From Pseudomonas paraversuta (GTDB lineage Bacteria; Pseudomonadota; Gammaproteobacteria; Pseudomonadales; Pseudomonadaceae), in assembly GCF_904063065.1 (NCBI RefSeq), contig NZ_CAJFCL010000003.1, forward strand, positions 124,001 through 188,000: DNA of 64,000 nt, written 5' to 3'. Numbering within the stretch: the stretch's first letter is position 1; every line of letters starts with the position of its first letter. Below, piece by piece: positions 55,454 through 64,000 of the stretch. The notes beneath the pieces are model-generated. The model made no database searches and was not told the origin of the DNA. It saw nothing but the letters and a program-made list of their open reading frames with translations. The position numbers were made by a program, and so were the translations under genes.

Positions 55454-56563
55454 TCAGTCCGCCATCTTGATCAATGCCCCCAGCGCCCGATCCCAGATCT
55501 GGCGCGTGCGTACCCACACCAGTTCTTGCCAGTCGCTGTCGGCCGGACAGAACTGTTCAAGCAGTTGCAGCTTGATCTGACGCGCCTGCGGGCTGTCCAG
55601 GTCGCCGTGCAGATGCAGCCACTGGTCATCGCGCAGAACACTGTGAACCTGCTCGCCAGGATAGGTGCCGCATTCAATTACAAAGGGCATCAGGCGCACC
55701 CGGGGCAGGGCGTCGATGATTGCTTGCGAGGCATATCCGGTGGCCGTCGCGGCAACCCCGGTAGCGCTTTGGCTGTCGGCGCCGGTGATCAGGGTGAATA
55801 ACCATGGACCAAACAGCTGCCGGGCATCGGCAAGCGCCGGATAGGCAGCCTGGGCGATGGTCAGCAGCATTGGATGACCATAATCACCCGCGCCGGTATG
55901 CAGGTCGAAGCACATGGCGACGCTGGCGCTGGCAAGGTGCTCGCGCAAAATTTCGTGCAGCGTCCGGTTAGACCAACTGGCACTCTTGCCGCCATAAAAC
56001 AGTCCGTCGGGATGGCGATACTGGCCAGCCTCGACAATCGACATCACGGCCGGCCAGCCCTCACCCTGCACCCGCTCATTGAGCCGGGCGTCGGCCTGTT
56101 CCCGGTGCGGGCCGCGTAATTGATCGCAGGTGTAGATGGCATGCAGCGCCTCATACGCCTGGTTGTCCGGCGGTGCCTGGCTGAAATCCAGAAAATTGCG
56201 GTTCAGGTCGATATTGTCTTCATTGACCCGGCGTATCCACGCGGTGCCCCACGGGTTGATCAGGTGAATCATCAACACCGCCACGTCGTCAGGCAGGGTT
56301 TGCGGGTTGAATGTCTGCAGCCACCGGCTTTGGCAATCCGAGCCATAAAAGCCTTCGACCCCATGGGTGCCGCTCAGGGCGATCAACAGGTGTTTTGCCT
56401 GGGGGTTGCCGATCAGTGCGACATCGGTGCCCAGGGCTTCGCCAAACGGACCGCACAGGGGGTGAGGATAGTGGTACAGGCGTGCGCCTGCCGCAGTGGC
56501 GGCGGCCAAAAACTGTTCACGTTGGCGGGTAAAGCTGCGGTGTGACGGGAAACCTGTGCTCAT
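55454..56563 (-). CDS. M14-like metallopeptidase (DUF2817 type)
   Basis: A 369-residue predicted zinc peptidase. Zinc-binding His-Glu lies in LSGTHGVEGFYG, the third ligand His in MCFDLHTGAGDYG, and a catalytic Glu in FVIECGTYP. The NPWGTAWIRRVNEDNIDLNR block is typical of the family. There is no signal peptide, so it is cytoplasmic. The start at 56563 follows AGGAGAG. The substrate is not known. Confidence 0.85.
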   Translation of the reverse strand: MSTGFPSHRSFTRQREQFLAAATAAGARLYHYPHPLCGPFGEALGTDVALIGNPQAKHLLIALSGTHGVEGFYGSDCQSRWLQTFNPQTLPDDVAVLMIHLINPWGTAWIRRVNEDNIDLNRNFLDFSQAPPDNQAYEALHAIYTCDQLRGPHREQADARLNERVQGEGWPAVMSIVEAGQYRHPDGLFYGGKSASWSNRTLHEILREHLASASVAMCFDLHTGAGDYGHPMLLTIAQAAYPALADARQLFGPWLFTLITGADSQSATGVAATATGYASQAIIDALPRVRLMPFVIECGTYPGEQVHSVLRDDQWLHLHGDLDSPQARQIKLQLLEQFCPADSDWQELVWVRTRQIWDRALGALIKMAD

Positions 56564-56695
56564 GCTGCTCTCCTGTCTATGAACGCGCCGTGGCATTCAG
56601 GCGTCCGCAAAGAAATGGGGGCAGGCGGTGGCCGGGGTGAAGCAAGCAGATGGCTGGTGCCGGCGAGTGCCGGCTCCGGTGTTACGCGTCCATCC

Positions 56696-56727
56696 CTTGG
56701 CGGGGTGAGCAGGCCCGCCCCGCCAAG
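56696..56727 (-). terminator. Hairpin after the DAHP synthase gene
   Basis: CTTGGCGGGG and CCCCGCCAAG pair over 10 bp with a 12-nt loop just after the stop of the minus-strand gene. It has no long T-run, so termination may be partial. Confidence 0.6.
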
Positions 56728-56739
56728 AGATGTTATCGA

Positions 56740-57816
56740 TCAGCCGCGAGTACGCTTGGGCAGTACATCCTTGAGCTTGGCGTGCATGCTGCGCAAGGTA
56801 GTTTCAGTGCTGGCCCAGTCGATGCAGGCATCGGTAATGGAGACACCGTACTGCAAGTCTTCGAGGTTTTTAGGAATGGCCTGGCAGCCCCAGTTCAGAT
56901 TGCTTTCGACCATCAGGCCGATAATCGACTGGTTGCCTTCGACGATCTGGTTGGCCACGTTGTCCATCACCAGCGGTTGCAGGGCCGGATCCTTGTTGGA
57001 GTTGGCGTGGCTACAGTCGACCATGATGTTCGGGGTGATTTTTGCCTTGTTCAGTGCTTGTTCGCACAAGGCCACGCTGACCGAATCATAGTTCGGCTTG
57101 CCGTTGCCGCCGCGCAAGACGACGTGCCCGTAAGCGTTGCCCTTGGTGGTAACGATCGACACGCCACCTTCCTGGTTGATACCCAGGAAGCGGTGGGGGC
57201 TGGAAACCGACTGCAGTGCGTTGATTGCAACTGTCAGGCCGCCATCGGTGCCGTTCTTGAAGCCCACGGCCGAGGACAGGCCGGAAGCCATTTCGCGGTG
57301 AGTCTGCGACTCGGTGGTACGCGCGCCGATGGCTGACCAGCTGATGAGGTCCTGCAGGTACTGCGGTGAAATCGGATCAAGGGCTTCGGTTGCGGTTGGC
57401 AGGCCCATTTCGGCCAGGTCCAGCAGCAATTTGCGACCGATATGCAGGCCGTCTTCGATCTTGAACGAGTCATCCAGATACGGGTCGTTGATCAGGCCTT
57501 TCCAGCCGACCGTTGTCCGTGGTTTTTCGAAATAGACGCGCATCACCAGATACAGGGTGTCGCTGACTTCTGCGGCCAGCACCTTGAGGCGCTCGGCATA
57601 CTCGTGGGCAGCCTTGATATCGTGAATCGAGCAAGGCCCGATGACAACAAACAGTCGATGGTCTGTGCCATCCAGGATGTTGCGAATTACCTCACGCCCT
57701 TTGGTCACAGTCTGCAGCGCCGTTGCACGCAAAGGCATCTCGCGTTTGAGCTGTTCAGGTGTGATCAGGGTTTCGTTGGAGGCAACGTTTAGGTCGTCAA
57801 TCGGTAAATCAGCCAT
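56740..57816 (-). CDS. 3-deoxy-7-phosphoheptulonate (DAHP) synthase, class I
   Basis: Joins phosphoenolpyruvate and erythrose 4-phosphate in the first step of the shikimate pathway. Length is 358 residues, as for AroF/AroG/AroH of E. coli. Active-site blocks: VVIGPCSIHD, VYFEKPRTTVGWKG, LRGGNGKPNYD and MVDCSHANSNKD. Which aromatic amino acid inhibits it cannot be decided from reading alone. The start at 57816 begins MADLPIDDLNV; a longer frame lacks a ribosome site. Confidence 0.93.
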   Translation of the reverse strand: MADLPIDDLNVASNETLITPEQLKREMPLRATALQTVTKGREVIRNILDGTDHRLFVVIGPCSIHDIKAAHEYAERLKVLAAEVSDTLYLVMRVYFEKPRTTVGWKGLINDPYLDDSFKIEDGLHIGRKLLLDLAEMGLPTATEALDPISPQYLQDLISWSAIGARTTESQTHREMASGLSSAVGFKNGTDGGLTVAINALQSVSSPHRFLGINQEGGVSIVTTKGNAYGHVVLRGGNGKPNYDSVSVALCEQALNKAKITPNIMVDCSHANSNKDPALQPLVMDNVANQIVEGNQSIIGLMVESNLNWGCQAIPKNLEDLQYGVSITDACIDWASTETTLRSMHAKLKDVLPKRTRG

Positions 57817-57947
57817 CGTGTTACTCGTCAGGTCACGGGTGCCGGCCGCCAGCGATCCCCGAGCGGCGGAGCACAGCATGATTGAGCGCACCGGGGAGCC
57901 GAACCTTAACGCGTTATCCGCTTATTCGACAATGGGCATCCGCAGCT

Positions 57948-58394
57948 TTAATCCTGTGCTGTGCGGGCAAGCGCGCGATCGAGTGTGGCCTGGGAGAACT
58001 CCACGGCGTGCCGGCTGACCCACTCCAGGGCCAGGGTCTCGATATTTTCAAGGGGCAGGCTCTGTGGATGCTGGAGGCGGTAATAGTGCTCGATCTGGCA
58101 CACCTGTTCGCCCATGCGCGCACCAAACAGTGTCTGCTCATCGGTAAAAACGACGCCGACCCGATAACCTGCAGGCTGTTTCTCGCACCAGGCTATATAG
58201 CCCGGGTAGCGTGCGGTTTCACCGAGGGTAGGCATGCACATGTCTACGGCCGTGCCCCGGCGCCAGCCTCTGTCGCTATTGCATGACACGCCGCCGAGGC
58301 TGATAGAGTGCAGCTTCTGGCGTGAAAGAGAAGGTTGTTCGCGGGGTGTTATCTCAACAGGAACATCATCCGGGTGAGGTAAGAAACGACCCAT
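57948..58394 (-). CDS. PilZ domain protein with degenerate c-di-GMP motif
   Basis: A 148-residue protein resembling PilZ domains (VPVEITPREQPSLSRQKLHS, ISLGGVSCNSD, PGYIAWCEKQPAGYRVGVVF). The canonical c-di-GMP signatures are not intact: no RxxxR is seen, and the D of DxSxxG is replaced (SISLGG). It may not bind c-di-GMP and may work as an adaptor. Divergent from the thioredoxin-like gene. Confidence 0.78.
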   Translation of the reverse strand: MGRFLPHPDDVPVEITPREQPSLSRQKLHSISLGGVSCNSDRGWRRGTAVDMCMPTLGETARYPGYIAWCEKQPAGYRVGVVFTDEQTLFGARMGEQVCQIEHYYRLQHPQSLPLENIETLALEWVSRHAVEFSQATLDRALARTAQD

Positions 58395-58452
58395 GTATGC
58401 ACACTCCCAGTGCCAGCACTTTGATATTGTTTTCGTGAGTATAGTGATTGAA

Positions 58453-58779
58453 ATGGAACTGACTGACTTTGATGCGGATCAGCGTCTACTGGCGCTGCCC
58501 GGGACCTCGCTGGTGGTGTTTACCGGCGCCGGATGCTCGGCGTGTCGCACGGCGCGCAAAATGTTGCCCGAGATGCAGTTACCCATCGATCGACTGTGCT
58601 GGATTGACGCAGGTGACAATGGCGGTCTGGTCCAGCGATACGGGATTTTTCATCTGCCGAGCCTGTTCGTTGTGTGTGACGGGGCGTTTTATGGTGAATT
58701 GAAATCGCGTTTGAGCGAGGGTGAGCTGGCGCACCACATTCGCCTGGCTTTGCTGCTTGAGCCTGACGAGCTACCTTGA
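58453..58779 (+). CDS. Thioredoxin-fold protein with C-x-x-C motif
   Basis: A 108-residue protein with the redox motif C-S-A-C (GAGCSACRTARKML) and a cis-Pro region (FHLPSLFVVCDG), so it is a small thioredoxin-like protein in the cytoplasm. The start is uncertain. A frame opens at 58393, overlapping the divergent PilZ start; the ATG at 58453 gives a protein that starts at the fold. The 5'-nucleotidase gene follows after 38 bp and may be co-transcribed. Confidence 0.8.
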   Translation: MELTDFDADQRLLALPGTSLVVFTGAGCSACRTARKMLPEMQLPIDRLCWIDAGDNGGLVQRYGIFHLPSLFVVCDGAFYGELKSRLSEGELAHHIRLALLLEPDELP

Positions 58780-58817
58780 ATCGGTGTTTCAAGCCGGACT
58801 GAACCTGTGGAGGCGAC

Positions 58818-59735
58818 ATGAGCAAAGGCTTAAAGGGCAAGCTGGTGCTGGCCATATCTTCCAGGGCGCTGTTCGATCTGAGCGTTAGCCACCAGGTGTA
58901 TCTGGCGCAAGGCATCGAGGCTTACCGTCAGTATCAGATCGAGCATGAAGATGAGGTGCTGGAGCCGGGCGATGCATTCGCGCTGGTCAAAAAACTCCTC
59001 AGTTTTAACGCCAGCCTCGGCCATGAGCGGGTCGAGGTGGTACTGGTGTCGCGCAACAGTGCAGACACCGGGCTGCGGGTATTCAATTCTATCCAGCACT
59101 ATGGCCTGGGTATCTCCCGGGCGGCATTTTCCGGTGGCCGCAACCCCCATGCGTATCTCAGTGCGTTTGGTTGTGACCTGTTTCTGTCGACCCATGCCCA
59201 GGATGTGCGCAGCGCGCTGGACGCCGGCTTTGCGGCGGCAACGATCCTTTCCGGAGGCGCGCGACGTGCCGAGAGCAACGAATTGCGTATCGCCTTCGAC
59301 GGTGATGCGGTTTTGTTTTCCGATGAATCCGAACGGGTTTTCCAGTCCGGAGGCCTTGAGGCGTTTCAATCCCTGGAGCGTGAAGCGGCTCGCAGCCCGT
59401 TGCGTGGCGGACCGTTCAAGGGCTTCCTGGAGGCCTTGAACCTGTTGCAGCGCGAGTTCCCTGACGATACCTGCCCGATCCGTACCGCGCTGGTGACTGC
59501 GCGCTCGGCGCCCGCCCACGAGCGGGTGATCCGTACATTGCGCGATTGGGACATTCGTCTGGACGAATCCCTATTTCTCGGTGGTCTGGATAAATCCGCG
59601 TTTCTCGAGGCCTTTGCTGCCGATGTGTTTTTTGATGATCAGGCGGGTCATTGTGAAAGGGCGCGTCAAGTTGTCGCCACCGGCCATGTACCCCACGGCA
59701 TAAGCAATGAGTCCAGGGACCTGGCCCCTGAGTAG
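58818..59735 (+). CDS. 5'-nucleotidase (cN-I type)
   Basis: A 305-residue protein of the 5'-nucleotidase family first described for cytosolic enzyme I, which removes phosphate from nucleoside monophosphates such as AMP. Typical blocks are LVLAISSRALFDL, VEVVLVSRNSADTGLRVFNS, ISRAAFSGGRNPHAYL, LRIAFDGDAVLFSDESE and FFDDQAGHCERA. The start follows GGAGGCGAC. Bacterial members are little studied. Confidence 0.88.
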   Translation: MSKGLKGKLVLAISSRALFDLSVSHQVYLAQGIEAYRQYQIEHEDEVLEPGDAFALVKKLLSFNASLGHERVEVVLVSRNSADTGLRVFNSIQHYGLGISRAAFSGGRNPHAYLSAFGCDLFLSTHAQDVRSALDAGFAAATILSGGARRAESNELRIAFDGDAVLFSDESERVFQSGGLEAFQSLEREAARSPLRGGPFKGFLEALNLLQREFPDDTCPIRTALVTARSAPAHERVIRTLRDWDIRLDESLFLGGLDKSAFLEAFAADVFFDDQAGHCERARQVVATGHVPHGISNESRDLAPE

Positions 59736-59830
59736 GGGCAAGGTGTAAGTCATCGTGTGGCTCATCGTACTTGTCCGGGCGCTGCTAAGCTGACTCCATC
59801 TCGGCCCATTCAGGCAGTCGGGGAGGTCGC

Positions 59831-60331
59831 ATGATTCGCTCGATACTGTATGCCACGGACCTCGGAATTTACGCTCCGGTTGTAATGCAGCATGCATTGG
59901 GGCTGGCCCACAGCTTCAATGCCGATTTGTATGTGGTGCATGTGGTTGAGCCCATGGGGCTGTTTGCCGAGTCGGTATTGCAAAGCTATCTCGATGAACA
60001 GGCTCTGAACGCACTGCACCAGCAGGGTATCAGCACCATGCTTGGCAATATTGAACACCGGATAGTTGATAGCCTGCGTGACGAATTGGCCGAGAGGCAG
60101 CAGGAGCTGGCCTTGATTCGCTCGGTCAAGGTGATTCAGGGGGAGCCTTCGCAAGTCATTCTGGAACAGTCGCAAATGCTTGCAGTGGATCTGCTGATTC
60201 TCGGCAGTCATGGCCAGCCATCGGGGGACATTACCCATCTAGGGCGCACAGCTGCCCGGGTTGTCGAGTTGGCGCAGATGCCGGTGTATCTGGTACCGCT
60301 GTTGCAGCGTCGCCGTCCCACAGACGGGTGA
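59831..60331 (+). CDS. Universal stress protein family
   Basis: A 166-residue single-domain UspA-fold protein. N-terminal IRSILYATDLG, central HVVEPMG and C-terminal LLILGSHGQP...GRTAARVVELAQMPVYLVP match the ATP-binding type (G-x2-G-x9-G-S/T like pattern, partly degenerate). It lies between the nucleotidase and cysB. The role is probably stress survival. Confidence 0.88.
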   Translation: MIRSILYATDLGIYAPVVMQHALGLAHSFNADLYVVHVVEPMGLFAESVLQSYLDEQALNALHQQGISTMLGNIEHRIVDSLRDELAERQQELALIRSVKVIQGEPSQVILEQSQMLAVDLLILGSHGQPSGDITHLGRTAARVVELAQMPVYLVPLLQRRRPTDG

Positions 60332-60371
60332 AGGTGTAGAGCAGAAAATTGATAAAAAAGTTCTAGATTTA

Positions 60372-60400
60372 TTGTTCTTACCTTCCATATAGTTATATAT
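60372..60400 (+). promoter_or_regulatory. Candidate cysB promoter
   Basis: TTGTTC at 60372-60377 and a TATATA-type -10 box at about 60394-60399 with a 16-bp spacer, 43 bp before the cysB ATG. The region is AT-rich, unlike its surroundings. Confidence 0.35.
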
Positions 60401-60433
60401 CGCCGCCGATACCCTGGCGCCTATTTGCTTTGA

Positions 60434-61417
<984 letters not shown>

Positions 61418-61424
61418 GACTGGC

Positions 61425-61452
61425 TGTAGCCGCTGCCCTGGCAGCGGCTACA
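61425..61452. terminator. Bidirectional hairpin between cysB and the catalase-like gene
   Basis: TGTAGCCGCTGCC-CT-GGCAGCGGCTACA is a perfect 13-bp stem in the 48-bp gap between convergent genes. No strong T-run, but its stability suggests RNA-end protection or weak termination of both. Confidence 0.65.
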
Positions 61453-61465
61453 GGCCCCCCCGATT

Positions 61466-62602
61466 TTATTGCTCTGCGTTGCGCGTGTGCCGGTACTGGC
61501 TCACGGCGTCATAGACCGCCTTGCGCAGGCGGTTGATGCCACCAATGGGCCGATGTTCTTCAATGCCATGCCAGGGGCTGAAGGACAGGTTGTCACAGGC
61601 CAGATTCTGCGCTGGCGTGTCGAAGTCCTGGGCAGGCACCTTGATCCTGGCCACCGTTTCGAAAGGTGCGTCTGACTCTTTCCATTCAATGCTGGTGTCT
61701 TCGATCGGCATGAAGCGGTTGGCATTCTGGCGCTGGATTTGCAGCACGAAACACGCCGGCACCCGGTCTGTGGACAACTGCTGGCTCAAGGCATTGCGCA
61801 GGAAGTTGGGCAGCTTCTGATTTTGCTCCGCCAGGGTGTAGGCCGGGCAGCTGTCAGGATCAGGTGCCACGCGGTATTTGGCATTGGCGCTGCCGAACTT
61901 GTAAGGCGAAACCGAAAAGTAGGTTGTTTGCGTCGGGCTGGCCGGGGCAGGCGCCAGGGTGGCCAGCGCGATAAACAAGTGGCGGACTTGCCAGCTGCGC
62001 GGGTCCCATGAAGGGAAGAATGCCATAGCCTTCTGACCATCGGCCTGGGCAGCTATGTTCTGACGATACTCGGCGACGTCGCTGACGAAGAAATTGGCAT
62101 GGTTAAACATCACAAAGTCTTGTTCGGCCCGACCCTGCTGGCCGGGTAATAACTGAGCCCCCGGAACGTCCTGCAACTTGATCGCCATGCCCCGCGCATC
62201 GCGGATGCTGTCGAATTGCGGGTAAGCGTTGCCGTTGGACAGACGCATTACGGCTTGCCAGGTATGGCCCGGGGTGGCAAATACCCCTTGGCGCAATGCC
62301 GGCTCCAGGTCATCCAGTACCTGTACTTGCGCCTTGACGCAGCCATGGGCCTTGGCGTGGGCATCACGCAAATACCGGGTGTTCTCGCGGTGCTGGTCGA
62401 CGATCTTGATCGCCGTGCGGATGGTGTCCTGAGTCATCGCCGCTTCACCAGCCGGGATCTGCTCCTGGGCCGCCACCGGGCCACGGTGCTGCCAGGCAAA
62501 CCAGCCGGTGGCCAATGCCCAGCCGAGCAGTCCCAGGGTTATTACAATCAGCAGCAGCTTGCCCAGCCAGGAGCCGAGGCGAAGCCAGAGTGCGGTCAAC
62601 AT
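61466..62602 (-). CDS. Catalase-family protein with N-terminal membrane helix
   Basis: A 378-residue protein with a membrane helix at about residues 15-36 (LLLIVITLGLLGWALATGWF) and a catalase-like core: QAVMRLSNGNAYPQFD, RDARGMAIKLQDVPG and FVMFNHANFFVSDV. It is shorter than true catalases and belongs to the catalase-related peroxidase type; whether it has catalase activity is unclear. It lies downstream of the di-heme peroxidase gene by 43 bp in the same direction, so the two are probably one operon for peroxide handling in the periplasm. Confidence 0.8.
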   Translation of the reverse strand: MLTALWLRLGSWLGKLLLIVITLGLLGWALATGWFAWQHRGPVAAQEQIPAGEAAMTQDTIRTAIKIVDQHRENTRYLRDAHAKAHGCVKAQVQVLDDLEPALRQGVFATPGHTWQAVMRLSNGNAYPQFDSIRDARGMAIKLQDVPGAQLLPGQQGRAEQDFVMFNHANFFVSDVAEYRQNIAAQADGQKAMAFFPSWDPRSWQVRHLFIALATLAPAPASPTQTTYFSVSPYKFGSANAKYRVAPDPDSCPAYTLAEQNQKLPNFLRNALSQQLSTDRVPACFVLQIQRQNANRFMPIEDTSIEWKESDAPFETVARIKVPAQDFDTPAQNLACDNLSFSPWHGIEEHRPIGGINRLRKAVYDAVSQYRHTRNAEQ

Positions 62603-62645
62603 GCAGATATCCTTTTAGCAAAATCCTGGGGGCGTTGAAGGCCCT

Positions 62646-64000
62646 TCATTCGTTGGGTAACTGTTGTTCGAGCGGGCCACCGAGTACTTTCAGGTACTCC
62701 AGCAATGCCCAGCGCTCCTGGGGTTGCAGCAGGCGGCCGATTACCCCGTTACCACGGGGGCCGGCGCGGAACTCGTGACCGCTGTTGTGGTTGCCACTGA
62801 TGCGGGTATCGAGCACAAATCCGCCGTCAAAGGCTTCCGTGCGATAGCCCAGGTGGCGGGGGTCGTACTCGAAACTGCCGCGATAGAAGGTTTCGGCGCG
62901 CTCTGACTGTGGCGAAAGCAACTGATACACCGTAGGCACCGAGCCATTGTGCAGGAACGGCGCCGTGGCCCAGATCCCGTCCAGCGGCCGTGCCTTGTAG
63001 GCGCGCAGTTCCATCACCCCGATCGGCAGGCCAAAGCCATTCAGACGGTCCTGTTCCTGCGGGCCGATGCCGGCCTCTTGGTAGGCATGTTTTTCAACAA
63101 AGGCGGTGACATAGGCCAGGCCTTTGGCCACCGACAGTTTGCCCAGGTCCAGCGGCGCATCGCTCTTGGGATACAGGTCCACATTCATGCTGGCCAGCTC
63201 GGCCGGGTCCCATTGCAGGGCGCGCAGGTCGTAACGATTGTCAGCGATGTTGTTGGCGGTATTGGGGTCGGTACCTATCACTTCTACAGGCAGCATTTTC
63301 AGTTGCTTGACCAGCCGGCCGTTCTCTTCAACTACGGCAGGCACATGGCAGCCGGCGCAATTTTCAGTGAACAGCGCACGCCCTTTGGCCGCCAGGGGGC
63401 GATCAATGGCGCCGAACAGTTCTTCGGGCCAGACCGGGGGCTTGAGCCTTTGCAGGGTTTGTTCGATCAGGTGCAAGTCTTGAACCCGCACACTCGATGG
63501 ATAACGCGCATCGCCCTGCAGGGGCTGGCCGTGGTCATCAAAGAAGTTCAGGGTCGCGCCGACCCCCAGCGCTTCGCCGATATTACGTGCCATCGGTTGC
63601 TTGGCCGAGCCGTTCCACTGTACCCAGTCGAACGTCCACATGTCCCACAGGTGCGGGTAGTCCACTGGGGCGTTGGCCACCCGGTAGTTGTCGGGTGAAA
63701 TCGCATCGCCGAAGCTGGCATTGGCAATCCGGCCGAAGGCATCGGTACGGCCCGGCCCCTCCAGGGTTGGATAGAGTCCGCGATGGGTGTCATTCCAGGC
63801 CACGGCCAGGAAGTTATCCAGCGACACCTTGAAGTCTTTGCGCAGTTGTTGGTGCTGCGCTGGGTACTGATCGCCCAGAACCTTGCGGGCGAAACGCTCG
63901 AATTTCCATGGGTTGTAGTAGGTGGCTGCGAGGCTGGCGACCAGCGCCTGGCCGAAGCTGCCGCCACGCAGGGTCGGAACGCTGGAGGGCAATACGTGTT
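62646..64000 (-). CDS. Di-heme cytochrome c peroxidase-like protein (N-terminal part outside the window)
   Basis: At least 451 residues of a larger heme protein; the frame is open through the right edge. A single C-A-G-C-H heme site is visible (RALFTENCAGCHVPAVVEEN), preceded by VQWNGSAKQPMARNIGEALG, with C-terminal DGIWATAPFLHNGSVPTVYQLL and LLQPQERWALLEYLKVLGG. These blocks match the MauG/RoxA-like di-heme family annotated as cytochrome c peroxidases, whose other heme site would be in the missing part. It is co-directional with the catalase-like gene. Confidence 0.82.
   Translation of the reverse strand, partial: HVLPSSVPTLRGGSFGQALVASLAATYYNPWKFERFARKVLGDQYPAQHQQLRKDFKVSLDNFLAVAWNDTHRGLYPTLEGPGRTDAFGRIANASFGDAISPDNYRVANAPVDYPHLWDMWTFDWVQWNGSAKQPMARNIGEALGVGATLNFFDDHGQPLQGDARYPSSVRVQDLHLIEQTLQRLKPPVWPEELFGAIDRPLAAKGRALFTENCAGCHVPAVVEENGRLVKQLKMLPVEVIGTDPNTANNIADNRYDLRALQWDPAELASMNVDLYPKSDAPLDLGKLSVAKGLAYVTAFVEKHAYQEAGIGPQEQDRLNGFGLPIGVMELRAYKARPLDGIWATAPFLHNGSVPTVYQLLSPQSERAETFYRGSFEYDPRHLGYRTEAFDGGFVLDTRISGNHNSGHEFRAGPRGNGVIGRLLQPQERWALLEYLKVLGGPLEQQLPNE

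Overview
The window is about 60% GC and comes from a Pseudomonas chromosome, most likely the P. fluorescens lineage. The evidence is the gene neighbourhoods (rnd-ycgL-ycgN; tesA facing ybbA-ybbP; an L,D-transpeptidase facing oprI; a DAHP synthase, PilZ and thioredoxin block leading to cysB) and the many REP-type palindromes built on two cores, TAGGAGCGAGCTTG and GTGGGAGCTGGC. No tRNA, rRNA, insertion sequence, prophage or CRISPR array is visible. The assignment rests on reading the sequence only; no database search was run.

Layout. 1-4930: the end of a type VI secretion cluster (tssK partial, tssL with an OmpA-like tail, tssM). 5357-13477: a compact regulatory island with three paralogous NarL/FixJ response regulators and two BvgS-like hybrid sensor kinases, with a small unknown ORF between regulator 1 and kinase 1. 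13520-14581: a methionine aminopeptidase overlapping a ParD-like protein, with tandem 11-bp repeats in front. 14778-18379: a three-subunit membrane dehydrogenase (Tat-exported small subunit, GMC flavoprotein, tri-heme cytochrome c). 18380-19113: five REP pairs at a 156-157 bp period whose spacers copy the end of the adjacent poxB gene. 19114-31416: poxB, ltrA, a glutamine-synthetase-like gene, a methyltransferase, ampC, rnd-ycgL, a 2-hydroxyacid dehydrogenase, a second REP cluster, a nitroreductase, ycgN and an apparently inactive metallopeptidase.

31504-39530: the full kdpFABC-kdpDE potassium uptake and sensing locus, with direct repeats upstream that resemble KdpE half-sites. 39531-48993: a patatin-like lipase, a small lipoprotein, a CHAD protein, a thioesterase, a chemoreceptor, tatD, an MltF-like lytic transglycosylase, a DoxX protein with an unusual nested inverted repeat, and greB. 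49028-55370: ybbP-ybbA, tesA, a small protein, the L,D-transpeptidase, oprI and a GNAT enzyme. 55454-61417: an M14-like peptidase, a DAHP synthase, PilZ, a thioredoxin-like protein, a 5'-nucleotidase, a universal stress protein and cysB. 61466-64000: a catalase-like protein and a di-heme peroxidase-like protein that runs off the right edge.

How the genes work together. TssK, TssL and TssM form the baseplate and membrane parts of the secretion machine. The two BvgS-like kinases should signal to the neighbouring regulators, with cross-talk likely because two of the regulators are very similar. KdpDE should control kdpFABC. The dehydrogenase trio should pass electrons from periplasmic sugar or polyol oxidation to the quinone pool, where PoxB also delivers electrons from pyruvate. 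The strongest candidates for undescribed biology are the BvgAS-like island with its small ORF, the ParD-like/aminopeptidase pair, and the REP arrays that have picked up pieces of neighbouring genes.
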